DNA from: Nocardioides houyundeii
Lineage (GTDB): Bacteria > Actinomycetota > Actinomycetes > Propionibacteriales > Nocardioidaceae
Assembly: GCF_002865585.1 (NCBI RefSeq)
Contig: NZ_CP025581.1
Location: 62,001-126,000 of the forward strand
Length of the DNA stretch: 64,000 bases
Direction: 5' to 3'
The translations under genes and the position numbers were made by a program. Positions 16,375 to 24,438 of this stretch are shown one piece after another; within the stretch, counting starts at the first letter, position 1; every line of letters starts with the position of its first letter. Under the pieces are notes generated by a model. The model saw only the letters and a list, made by a program, of their open reading frames with translations, had not been told where the DNA came from and made no database searches.

Positions 16375-19158
16375 GTGAGCTTCATACCGACCACCGGCCC
16401 CGCCGTCTTCCACGCGGCGGAGCCACCCCGGCAGGGCGTGGTGGAGTTCACCGGGGCACGGAGCGTGCGGCTGCCGATCACCGCGGCGCTCCCGGTCCTG
16501 GCCAAGGCCCACAAGGACCAGGCGGTCCATCCCAGCGTCGCGCTGCTCGCCGGGGCGGCCCACCTCGGCCTGCGGCTGGTCGCCGACGGCCGCTTCGAGC
16601 CGCACCCCACCCAGCCCTGGTGGCAGGTCGCCCCCCTCGGTGACGCCGACCGGGACCGGGTCGAGCAGCTCGCCCGCGCCCGGGCGTACGGCGACCTCGA
16701 CCCGGCGGGCGCCGAGGGCGTGGTGCGCAAGGTGCTCGAGGCCGTCGTCGACGCCATGCCGCGGCGGCCCCCCACCCGGCCGGTGGCGGTGCCCGACTAC
16801 ACCGACCGGCTCTCGGACCGGATCCAGCGGCTCAAGCAGGTGGCCGCCGGCGACGACCAGCCCCAGCTGGTGAGCCTCTCGCTGCGCGTGGAGGCCGACG
16901 AGGACGAGCTGTACGCCGGCGAGCTGCGGGTCGTCCCGCAGGTGCACGCGGAGAGCAACGCCACCCACGTGGCCGACGCCGCCGAGCTCTGGCTGGAGTC
17001 GGGGGTGGGCGCGGGCCACGGGTTCGGCGACCGGGCGCGGACCCACGCCACGCTGGCGCTGCGGCAGGCTGCCGACGCCTGGCCGGTGCTCGACCGCCTG
17101 CTGGAGCTGCGGGTCCCGGACCGGATCACCCTGGGCAGCGACGAGGTGACCGACCTCCTCGAGCACGGCCTGGCCGACCTGCACGCCGTCGGGGTCGACG
17201 TGCACTGGCCACGTGAGCTGGGCCGCGACCTCACCAGCCGGGCCGTCCTGGACCGCTCGCGCAAGAAGGGTCCCTCGCCCGACGCGCCCCTGCAGAGCGG
17301 GATGCTCGGGGCGGCCGACCTCTTCGCGTTCCGCTGGCAGGTCTCGCTGCACGGTGACCCGCTCACCGAGGAGGAGATGGCACGGCTGGCCGCGGCGGCG
17401 AGCCCGGTGGTGCGCCTGCGGGACAGCTGGGTGGTCGTCGACCCGGAGGTCGCCAAGCGGGCGCGCAAACGACTGATCCGCACGGTCAAGCCCGCGCAGG
17501 CGGTGGCCGCCGCGCTGACCGGGGTGGTCGAGGTCGAGGAGACCCCGGACGTCGAGGTCGTGGTGGGGGCCTCGCTGCTGAAGGTGCGCGACCAGCTCAG
17601 GGCTGCCGCCACCCGGGAACCGGTCCCGGTGCCGGCCGGGCTGGCCGCCACCCTGCGCGACTACCAGCGCCAGGGCCTGACCTGGCTGGCCGAGCTGACC
17701 GGGCTGGGGCTCGGCGCGTGCCTGGCCGACGACATGGGCCTGGGCAAGACGGTCACCCTGATCGCGCTGCACCTGCACCGGGCCGAGGAGCGCCGCGCGG
17801 CCGGCGAGGCGTGCGGGGCGACGCTGGTCGTCTGCCCCGCGTCGCTGCTGGGCAACTGGGAGGCCGAGATCCACCGCTTCGCCCCCGGCGTCCCGGTACG
17901 GCGCTTCCACGGCGGCACCCGCTCGCTCCAGGGCCTGGCCCGCGCACCCCAGGAGCCGGGTCAGGAGCCGGATCACGAGGCTGAGCCGGCGCTGCTGGAC
18001 GACGCGGCGCTCACCGACCCGGTCACCGAGGGCGGCTTCGTGCTCACCACCTACGGGACGCTGCGCAACGACGCCGAGACGCTGGCAGGCGTCGACTGGG
18101 ACCTGGTGGTCGCCGACGAGGCCCAGCACGTCAAGAACGCCCGCTCCTCCACCGCCAAGGCGCTGCGCAGCGTGGGGAGCCGGGCGCGGGTGGCGCTCAC
18201 CGGCACCCCGGTGGAGAACGACCTCACCGAGCTCTGGGCGATCCTGGACTGGGTGATCCCGGGGCTGCTGGGCAGTCGGCTGGCCTTCCGCCGAGCCTGG
18301 GCGGCCCCGATCGAGGCCGGGGTGGACCCCGAGATCACCCAGCGCTTCGCCGACCTGATCAGCCCCTTCCTGATGCGTCGGCGCAAGTCCGACCCCGGCA
18401 TCGCCCCGGAGCTGCCGCCCAAGACCGAGACCGACCACCTGCTCGGTCTCACCCGCGAGCAGGCGGTGCTCTACGAGAGCTTCGTGCGGGACCGGATGGA
18501 GCGCATCGAGCGCTCCGAGCCCGAGGCCCGCCGCGGGCTGGTGCTGGCGATGCTCACCGGCCTGAAGCAGATCTGCAACCACCCGGCCCACTTCCTCAAG
18601 CAGACCAACCCCACCCTGGTGGGGCGCTCGGAGAAGATCGACCTGCTCGACGAGCTGCTGGGCACGGTGCTGGCCGAGGACGGAGCGGCGCTGATCTTCA
18701 CCCAGTACGTCGCGATGGCGCGGCTGCTGGAGCTGCACCTGACCCGGGCCGGGCTTCCGCACCAGTTTCTGCACGGCGGTACGCCGGTGGCTGAGCGCGA
18801 GGCCATGGTCCGCCGCTTCCAGGCCGGTCCGGAGGACCCTGACAGCGTCCCGGTCTTCCTGCTCTCCCTCAAGGCCGGTGGCACCGGGCTCAACCTCACC
18901 CGGGCCGACCACGTCATCCACCTCGACCGCTGGTGGAACCCGGCGGTGGAGGAGCAGGCCACCGACCGGGCCTACCGGATCGGGCAGACCCGGCCCGTGC
19001 AGGTGCACCGGATGATCACCGAGGGCACGGTCGAGCAGCGGATCGCCGCCCTGCTGGAGCGCAAGCGCGGCCTGGCCGACTCGGTGCTGGCCGGCGGCGA
19101 GGCCGCCCTCACCGAGCTCAGCAACGACGAGCTGCGCGACCTCGTGACGCTGCGATGA
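16375..19158 (+). CDS. SNF2-family DEAD/DEAH helicase with bacterial SNF2-associated N-terminal region
   Basis: 927 residues. The C-terminal half has all SWI2/SNF2 motifs: LRDYQRQGLTWL, Walker A DDMGLGKTVT (about residue 452), VVCPASLLGNWEAEI, DEAQHVKN (about 581), LTGTPVENDLTELW, and in lobe 2 FTQYVAMARLL, LSLKAGGTGLNLT and DRAYRIGQ. The N-terminal 400 residues, including GMLGAADLFAFRWQ, match the DUF3670-like region that accompanies bacterial SNF2 enzymes. It should translocate on DNA to remodel or strip protein. The GTG start lies 6 nt after TAGCGT. Its stop overlaps the SWIM gene start (ATGA), so both are made together. Confidence 0.92.
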   Translation: MSFIPTTGPAVFHAAEPPRQGVVEFTGARSVRLPITAALPVLAKAHKDQAVHPSVALLAGAAHLGLRLVADGRFEPHPTQPWWQVAPLGDADRDRVEQLARARAYGDLDPAGAEGVVRKVLEAVVDAMPRRPPTRPVAVPDYTDRLSDRIQRLKQVAAGDDQPQLVSLSLRVEADEDELYAGELRVVPQVHAESNATHVADAAELWLESGVGAGHGFGDRARTHATLALRQAADAWPVLDRLLELRVPDRITLGSDEVTDLLEHGLADLHAVGVDVHWPRELGRDLTSRAVLDRSRKKGPSPDAPLQSGMLGAADLFAFRWQVSLHGDPLTEEEMARLAAAASPVVRLRDSWVVVDPEVAKRARKRLIRTVKPAQAVAAALTGVVEVEETPDVEVVVGASLLKVRDQLRAAATREPVPVPAGLAATLRDYQRQGLTWLAELTGLGLGACLADDMGLGKTVTLIALHLHRAEERRAAGEACGATLVVCPASLLGNWEAEIHRFAPGVPVRRFHGGTRSLQGLARAPQEPGQEPDHEAEPALLDDAALTDPVTEGGFVLTTYGTLRNDAETLAGVDWDLVVADEAQHVKNARSSTAKALRSVGSRARVALTGTPVENDLTELWAILDWVIPGLLGSRLAFRRAWAAPIEAGVDPEITQRFADLISPFLMRRRKSDPGIAPELPPKTETDHLLGLTREQAVLYESFVRDRMERIERSEPEARRGLVLAMLTGLKQICNHPAHFLKQTNPTLVGRSEKIDLLDELLGTVLAEDGAALIFTQYVAMARLLELHLTRAGLPHQFLHGGTPVAEREAMVRRFQAGPEDPDSVPVFLLSLKAGGTGLNLTRADHVIHLDRWWNPAVEEQATDRAYRIGQTRPVQVHRMITEGTVEQRIAALLERKRGLADSVLAGGEAALTELSNDELRDLVTLR

Positions 19159-19871
19159 ACGTCAGCTATCCGCAGCTGGAGCCGCGCCGTGGCTCGGGCG
19201 GCAGCACCTGGTGGGGCAAGGCCTGGACCCGCAGCCTGGAGGAGGCGGCGTACGGCGAGGAGGAGCTCAAGCAAGGTCGGCGACTGGCCCGCAACGGCGC
19301 CGTGGGGGCGATCACCGTCTCCTCGGGCGGCTACCTGGCGGCGGTCCAGGACCGCGGGGACGCCTGGACGGTGACCGGCACGGTCGAGCCGCTGGACGAG
19401 ACCAGCCGGCACCTCTTCGCCGAGGTCGTTGCCGGGAGCTCGGGGCGGGTGGCGTCGCTGCTGCGCGGGGACCTCCCGCTCCCGCTGGTGGAGGACTGCG
19501 AGGAGGTGGGCGTCGAGCTGGTCCCGTACGCCGGCGAGCTGGGCTGGACGTGCACCTGCGCGCACTGGGTGGACCCCTGTCCGCACGGGGTGGCGGTGGC
19601 GGTCCAGGTGGGGTGGCTGCTCCAGGCCGACGCCCTGGTGCTGCTGCACCTGCGGGGGGTGGCGCGCGAGGAGCTGCTGGCCGCCGTGCACGCGCTGGCC
19701 ACCAGCGGCCCCGACGTGCAGACCGACGCGGACGCGGACGTGGATACCGACGTGGAGACGGACGTGGAGACGGACGTGGAGACCGGGGTCGACGCGGCGC
19801 TGCGGGCCGGTGCCCTGCTCGACCAGTGGAAGCAGCCGCTCGACCAGTGGGCGCAGCCGCCCAGCGCGTGA
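19155..19871 (+). CDS. SWIM zinc-finger protein coupled to SNF2 helicase
   Basis: 238 residues, ATG overlapping the helicase stop. WTCTCAHWVDPCPHGVAVAVQ near residues 131-150 is a SWIM zinc finger (CxC then CxH), a fold that binds DNA or protein. The N-terminal 100 residues (STWWGKAWTRSLEE, RRLARNGAVGAITVSSGGYLAAVQ) are the conserved body of SWIM partners of bacterial SNF2 proteins. The C-terminus has an acidic repeat of DVET units and is probably disordered. The likely role is a DNA- or target-binding subunit of the helicase. Confidence 0.88.
   Translation: MNVSYPQLEPRRGSGGSTWWGKAWTRSLEEAAYGEEELKQGRRLARNGAVGAITVSSGGYLAAVQDRGDAWTVTGTVEPLDETSRHLFAEVVAGSSGRVASLLRGDLPLPLVEDCEEVGVELVPYAGELGWTCTCAHWVDPCPHGVAVAVQVGWLLQADALVLLHLRGVAREELLAAVHALATSGPDVQTDADADVDTDVETDVETDVETGVDAALRAGALLDQWKQPLDQWAQPPSA
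19749..19784 (+). repeat. 12-bp tandem repeat encoding DVET units
   Basis: Three 12-bp units encode (DVET)3 within a longer acidic DADADVDTDVET stretch. The repeat is in frame and may vary in copy number between strains. Confidence 0.85.
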
Positions 19872-19917
19872 CCGGCGTACGCCCGGCTGCGTGGCCGCAC
19901 GCCGCTAATCTGTGGAC

Positions 19918-20487
19918 GTGACCCGCCGCGAGCAGATCCTGGAGACCGCCGCGGACCTCTTCGCCGCCCGCGGCTTCCACGGCGTCTCGGTGGCCGAGCT
20001 GGGCGCGGCCTGCGGCATCAGCGGTCCCGCCCTCTACAAGCACTTCCCGTCCAAGGACGCGATGCTCGCCGAGATGCTGGTGCGGATCAGCGAGGAGCTG
20101 CTGGCGGTGGGCCGTGAGCGGGTGGCCAGCGCCGACACGCCCGAGGCCGCGCTGACCGCGCTGGTCGGATGGCACACCGACTTCGCGCTGCGTCACCGCT
20201 CGCTCATCGTGGTCCAGGACCGGGACTGGGAGTCGCTCCCGGCGGCGGCGCGCGAGCAGGTGCGTGCCCTCCAGCGCGAGTACGTCGGCCTGTGGGCCGC
20301 GCAGCTGCGGCGGGCCTACCCCGACCTCTCACCCGAGCGGGCTCGCGCCGCGGCGCACGCCGCGTTCGGGCTGCTCAACTCCACCCCGCACAGCGCGCTG
20401 CTGCCGGACGAGGGGATGCGCGAGCTGTTGAGCTCGATGGCGCTCGCCGCGCTCGGGATCTCGCCCTCGCCTGACGGTGTGACGTAG
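19918..20487 (+). CDS. TetR/AcrR-family transcriptional regulator
   Basis: 189 residues. The N-terminal helix-turn-helix is typical: REQILETAADLFAARGFHGVSVAELGAACGISGPALYKHFPSKDAMLAEML. The C-terminal ligand domain is helical and variable. I choose the GTG at 19918, not the one at 19912, because TAATCT ends exactly 6 nt before it, as in other leaderless genes here. A perfect GGCGTACGCC palindrome at 19874-19883 lies about 40 nt upstream and could be its own operator. Possible targets are the gene itself and the dehydrogenase gene downstream. The ligand is unknown. Confidence 0.88.
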   Translation: MTRREQILETAADLFAARGFHGVSVAELGAACGISGPALYKHFPSKDAMLAEMLVRISEELLAVGRERVASADTPEAALTALVGWHTDFALRHRSLIVVQDRDWESLPAAAREQVRALQREYVGLWAAQLRRAYPDLSPERARAAAHAAFGLLNSTPHSALLPDEGMRELLSSMALAALGISPSPDGVT

Positions 20488-20491
20488 TCGA

Positions 20492-20515
20492 GGCTGACGT
20501 CTAGGCTCACGTCTC
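20492..20515 (+). repeat. 12-bp tandem repeat with GACGT/ACGTC half-sites upstream of the Gfo/Idh gene
   Basis: GGCTGACGTCTA (20492-20503) and GGCTCACGTCTC (20504-20515) are adjacent 12-bp copies, and a third partial GGCTC follows. They create GACGT and ACGTC arms flanking a TAGGCT -10-like element (20502-20507) in the gap between the TetR gene and the dehydrogenase gene. Regulator binding is possible but unproven. Confidence 0.4.
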
Positions 20516-20561
20516 GGCTCCGGCCGTGCCAGAACTTCCGCTACCCAGAACGGTGCACCTC

Positions 20562-21515
20562 GTGACGCAGCTCCGCGTGGCCCTCGTCGGATCCGGTTCG
20601 ATGGGCCTCAACCATGCCCGCACGATCGCCGCCGGGCCGGACACCGAGCTCGCCTTCGTCGTCGACCCCTCGGAGGAGAACGGCCTGCCCGTCGCCCAGG
20701 AGTACGGCGCGCGCTGGGTCTCCGGTCTGGACCAGATCGGGGACGTCGACGCCGCGGTGATCGCGGCCTCCACCGAGCACCACTACGACCTGGCGCTGCC
20801 GATCATCAAGGCGCGGCTGCCGTTGCTCATCGAGAAGCCGGTCTGTCCCTCCCTGGCGCAGTCCGACGAGGTGGTGACCGCCTCCCGGGAGGCCGGCACG
20901 GTGCTGATGTGCGGCCTGCTGGAGCGCTTCAACCCGGCCGTCGTGGTGGCGATGAAGATGATGGAGCAGCCGCTCTACATCCGCGCCGAGCGGCACTCGC
21001 CGTACGCCGCCCGGATCCGCACCGGCGTCGCCTGGGACCTGCTGGTCCACGACGTCGACCTGGTGGTGCGCGCCTTCGGCGGCGACCACCCCGAGCGGGC
21101 CGAGATGCAGGTGGGCCACTTCCACCCCGACTCCGTCACGGGCGCCGAGGACGTGGTCGAGGCGTCGCTGCGCTTCGCCTCCGGCGGGATTGCTTCGGTC
21201 TCGGCGAGCCGGCTCGGGCAGCGCAAGGTCCGCTCCATGGTGATCCAGGAGATCGACCGGCTGATCGAGGTCGACCTGCTGCGCCGCGGCGTCACCTCCT
21301 ACCGGCACTCCTCGGTGGCCGGCGACCCCGGGCGCGACGGCTTCCGGCAGATGACCGAGATGGAGGTGCCGGAGGTGATCGGCGCCGAGCCGCTGGCCAG
21401 CCAGCTGGCGCACTTCGTCGGCCTGGTCCGCGGCGAGCACGACCCCGACCTCGAGCGCGACTCGATCCTCCCGGCACACCGGGTCGTCGACCAGGTGCTG
21501 GCGACCCGTGGCTGA
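20562..21515 (+). CDS. Gfo/Idh/MocA-family NAD(P)-dependent sugar oxidoreductase
   Basis: 317 residues from the GTG at 20562. VALVGSGSMGLNHARTI is the dinucleotide-binding motif, IEKPVCPS the family EKP motif (Lys catalytic), and WDLLVHDVDLVVRAFGG carries the conserved Asp/His pair. In glycan clusters such enzymes oxidise C3 of a UDP- or dTDP-sugar before transamination, as WbpB does. An in-frame GTG at 20526 would add 12 residues; I prefer 20562 because it gives the standard N-terminus. The DUF2142 gene begins inside its last codons, so they form an operon. Confidence 0.85.
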   Translation: MTQLRVALVGSGSMGLNHARTIAAGPDTELAFVVDPSEENGLPVAQEYGARWVSGLDQIGDVDAAVIAASTEHHYDLALPIIKARLPLLIEKPVCPSLAQSDEVVTASREAGTVLMCGLLERFNPAVVVAMKMMEQPLYIRAERHSPYAARIRTGVAWDLLVHDVDLVVRAFGGDHPERAEMQVGHFHPDSVTGAEDVVEASLRFASGGIASVSASRLGQRKVRSMVIQEIDRLIEVDLLRRGVTSYRHSSVAGDPGRDGFRQMTEMEVPEVIGAEPLASQLAHFVGLVRGEHDPDLERDSILPAHRVVDQVLATRG

Positions 21516-22983
21516 GGCGCGCCGCTCGCGCCGCGGCCCGCTGGGCTGGGCCACCGAGCTGATCGCCGCGGCCCTGCTGGTGCTGATGGCGGTCTCGCTG
21601 TCCACCATCGCCCTGGACGGACGCCCGCTGTCGGCCGTCGACGAGCCCACGCACTTCGACAACGTGATCCAGCTCCAGCACGACACCTACCCGCACCGCG
21701 GTTCCCTCTACACCCAGCGCACCGTCAACGAGTGGGCCTGCGGCGTGGGCCACGAGGTCGGCCCGCTCGGCAAGGAGTGCGGGGACCCGAAGCTGGGTCC
21801 CGAGCTGCTGCCGATGACCAAGTACACGACCGGCTACATCCACTACCCGACGTACTTCGTGGCGCTGATGGCCGGCACCAAGGTGGTGCACGCGGTCGAT
21901 CCGAAGGTGCCGCTGATCGGGGCGCTGCGCCTCTCCTCGACGGTGATCCTGCTCGCCGGCGTGGTCGCCTGCTGGCTGCTGGCCACCTCGCTGGGCATGG
22001 GAGGCGCCCGCAAGCTCGCGGTCACCTTCGCCCCGGTGGCCGCGCCCGGGATCCTGACCTACGGTCCGATGGTCAACCCGGGGTCGGCCGCCACGCTGTG
22101 CGGGGCGCTGGTCGCGCTCGGCGGGTTCGCCTGGATGCGCTCGCGCCGGTGGTTCTGGGGCTACCTCGCGGCCGCCCTGCTGGCCAGCTGCGTCGCTGCG
22201 ACCGCCTCGCTGACGGTCGGGGTGTTCGCGATCGTCTCCGGGGTGACCTGGATCGCCGGGTTGCTGGGGGTCCGCACGATGCGGGACTGGCAGGTCCGGT
22301 GGTGGCACCTGCTGCTCCAGGCGGTGGTCTTCCTGGGCCCCGTCCTGGTCTGGGAGCAGGTCATCAGCGCGCGGGCGACCGTCCCGGACTCGGTGGTCTA
22401 CGCCGTGGTCGCGGTGGCCTCCACCACCGCGCTGATCAGCGGAGCGCTGGCCGAGCTGACCACCCTGCACAGCCCCTGGACCGACGTGGGGGCCCTGGGG
22501 GAGACCGACGGGGACCTTCTCGGCACCTACGTCCGCGCGCTCGGCTACGGGCTCCCGTCGCTGATCACGGTGCTGGTCTTCGGCACCCTCGCCCTGGCGG
22601 CCCTCGGCGCCTTCGGCCGGGTACGCCGTCACCTGGCCGACACGCCCGCTCCCGACGCGCCCGCTCCCGACGCGCCGGCCGATGCGCCGGCTCCCGACGG
22701 AGCCCGGGCCCGCCTGGCCCGGCATTGGCCGACCTGGCTCACCGGCGACCGGCTGGTGGTCGTCGCCCTGCTCTTCGTGGTGTTCGTGTTCCCGCCCGCG
22801 CTGCGGCTCTCGAACGCGGCCAACTTCGGGCTGGACTACGCCATCGTGCCCCGCTACCTGATCTCCCTGGCGCCCATCGCGGTGCTGCTGGCCGTGCGCC
22901 AGGTCCGGGGCTCAGGGGTGCCGCGGGTGCTGGCACTGATCTCCATGACCACCATCGTCGGGGTCTGCCTGACCGCCTGGTGA
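21508..22983 (+). CDS. DUF2142-type polytopic membrane protein (1 of 3)
   Basis: 491 residues with about 10-12 membrane helices. The opening loop VDEPTHFDNVIQLQHDTYPHRG and the following YIHYPTYFVALMAG resemble the extracytoplasmic acidic first loop of DUF2142 proteins, which behave like GT-C glycosyltransferases or related lipid-linked sugar enzymes. A Pro/Ala/Asp linker (repeat at 22641-22697) interrupts the last third. Its GTG start overlaps the dehydrogenase stop by 8 nt. It is more divergent than the two copies on the other strand. Role inferred: transfer or handling of a lipid-linked sugar at the outer face. Confidence 0.75.
   Translation: MAEARRSRRGPLGWATELIAAALLVLMAVSLSTIALDGRPLSAVDEPTHFDNVIQLQHDTYPHRGSLYTQRTVNEWACGVGHEVGPLGKECGDPKLGPELLPMTKYTTGYIHYPTYFVALMAGTKVVHAVDPKVPLIGALRLSSTVILLAGVVACWLLATSLGMGGARKLAVTFAPVAAPGILTYGPMVNPGSAATLCGALVALGGFAWMRSRRWFWGYLAAALLASCVAATASLTVGVFAIVSGVTWIAGLLGVRTMRDWQVRWWHLLLQAVVFLGPVLVWEQVISARATVPDSVVYAVVAVASTTALISGALAELTTLHSPWTDVGALGETDGDLLGTYVRALGYGLPSLITVLVFGTLALAALGAFGRVRRHLADTPAPDAPAPDAPADAPAPDGARARLARHWPTWLTGDRLVVVALLFVVFVFPPALRLSNAANFGLDYAIVPRYLISLAPIAVLLAVRQVRGSGVPRVLALISMTTIVGVCLTAW
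22641..22697 (+). repeat. 15-bp repeats encoding a PAPDA linker
   Basis: Units resembling CGCGCCCGCTCCCGA repeat about three and a half times and encode a PAPDAPAPDAPADAPAPD linker between membrane helices. Confidence 0.8.
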
Positions 22984-22995
22984 GGCCCCGTCGGG

Positions 22996-23469
22996 CTAGG
23001 GCTGGTCCCCGGGGCCGGTGACGAACCTGGGGGCCGCCCCGTCGGCCAGCTCCACAAGCCCGATGACCCGGGCGGGCACGCCGCCGACGATCGTGCGGGG
23101 CGGCACGTCGCCGGTCACCACCGCGCCGGCCGCGACCACCGCCTCGTCACCGATGGTGACGCCCATGTTGATGATGGCGCCGGCGCCCACGAAGACCCGG
23201 TCCCCGATGGTCACGGGAGCTCGCTCGACCTCGGCGAACGATCGGCCGCTGACGCAGCGCTTCGCCGAGGAGTGGGTGTAGATCTGCGCGCCGGAGGAGA
23301 TGTCGCACCCGGCGCCGATCCGCAGCCCCCCGGAGCCGTCGATCACGGTGAAGGCGCCGATCCAGGTGCCCTCTCCGACGACCGGCTCGCCGACCACCCA
23401 CGCGTGCGCGTTCCACGGGTTGGGGGGCAGCGAGCCCGGCCCCGCCTGGCCCGACGCCTGGCCGGACAT
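22996..23469 (-). CDS. Left-handed beta-helix (hexapeptide-repeat) acyltransferase
   Basis: 157 residues made of hexapeptide repeats: VVGEPVVGEGTWIGAF, LRIGAGCDISSGAQIYTHSS, VTIGDRVFVGAGAIINMGVTIGDEAVVAAGAVVTGDVPPRTIVGGVPARVIG. The last segment is the standard end of the fold. It probably N- or O-acetylates a nucleotide sugar using acetyl-CoA, a natural step after the aminotransferases in this cluster (WbpD-like role). It is the last gene of the minus-strand run, 3 nt after the epimerase stop. Confidence 0.85.
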   Translation of the reverse strand: MSGQASGQAGPGSLPPNPWNAHAWVVGEPVVGEGTWIGAFTVIDGSGGLRIGAGCDISSGAQIYTHSSAKRCVSGRSFAEVERAPVTIGDRVFVGAGAIINMGVTIGDEAVVAAGAVVTGDVPPRTIVGGVPARVIGLVELADGAAPRFVTGPGDQP

Positions 23470-23472
23470 GGC

Positions 23473-24396
23473 TCAGCCGGCCGAGCGGATCAGGTCGATC
23501 ATGCCCTGGCGCACCTCGATCGTCGGCTCGAAGCCGAGGACCTCACGGCCGCGGGTGGTGTCCGCGGCGCGACGCGAGGCGATCACGTCGCGCTCGTTGA
23601 AGATCGGCTTCACGTCGGCGTTCACGGCCTCGATGAGGATGTCCGCGAGCTCCGCGATCGTGGTGTCGATGCCGGTGCCGATGTTGACCGGCACGTTGTC
23701 GGTCTCGCAGTCCAGGGCCAGCACCACCGAGCGGGCGATGTCGTGGACGTGGATGAAGTCCATCGACTGCTCGCCCTTGCCGTCGATGACCGGCGGCTCG
23801 CCGTTGCGGATCCGGTTGACGAAGTGGTTGATCACCGAGGTGTAGTAGGCGGTGGTCTTCTGCCCGGGGCCGTAGACGTTGAAGAAGCGCAGCGCGATCC
23901 AGGACAGGTCGGCGCGGCGCTGGTAGAAGCCGAGCAGGTCCTCCCCGGCGCGCTTGGAGATGCAGTACGGCGTCTGCGGGGAGAGCCGGTCGTCCTCGTG
24001 CATCGGCAGCCGCTCCGGGTCGCCGTACACCGAGGCGGACGAGCAGTAGACGAGCCGGTCCACGCCGTGGTCCGCCGCGGCCGCGAAGACGTTGTGGTTG
24101 CCGATCATGTTGATGTCCATCGACTCGTACGGGTCGGACTGGCTCTTGTTGATCGAGACCGCGGCGGCGTGGATGACCTTGGAGCAGCCCTTCATCGCCT
24201 GGTGCACGGCGCCGCCGTAGCGCACGTCCTGGTCGATCAGCTCGACGTCGCTGCCGAAGCCGGCCACGGCCTCACGGTCACCGCGGAACATGTTGTCGAA
24301 GATCCGGACCTTGTAGTCCTTCTCCAGCAGCATGGGGACGACGTGCAGGCCGATGAAGCCGGCGCCGCCGGTGAAGAAGACGGTTTCCTTGGACAT
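23473..24396 (-). CDS. NAD-dependent nucleotide-sugar epimerase/dehydratase
   Basis: 307 residues. FTGGAGFIGLHVV is the Rossmann motif, SSASVYG supplies the Ser and YCISKRAGED the Tyr-x3-Lys of extended short-chain dehydrogenases. FFNVYGPGQ and MDFIHVHDIARSVVLA are the conserved substrate-binding stretches of UDP-glucose 4-epimerase-like enzymes. It should interconvert or dehydrate a UDP- or dTDP-sugar that feeds the aminotransferase genes upstream. The exact substrate cannot be read from sequence. Confidence 0.9.
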   Translation of the reverse strand: MSKETVFFTGGAGFIGLHVVPMLLEKDYKVRIFDNMFRGDREAVAGFGSDVELIDQDVRYGGAVHQAMKGCSKVIHAAAVSINKSQSDPYESMDINMIGNHNVFAAAADHGVDRLVYCSSASVYGDPERLPMHEDDRLSPQTPYCISKRAGEDLLGFYQRRADLSWIALRFFNVYGPGQKTTAYYTSVINHFVNRIRNGEPPVIDGKGEQSMDFIHVHDIARSVVLALDCETDNVPVNIGTGIDTTIAELADILIEAVNADVKPIFNERDVIASRRAADTTRGREVLGFEPTIEVRQGMIDLIRSAG

Positions 24397-24438
24397 CGAA
24401 GATGTTCCTTTCCAGAGGTGGAGCAGAGCGGGGCGAGG

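Noticed and set aside
16285..19008. 907-codon open frame antisense to the SNF2 helicase
   Set aside because: Open only because GC-rich codons of the true gene give a stop-poor opposite frame; composition is Gly/Arg/Leu/His-rich with no domain.
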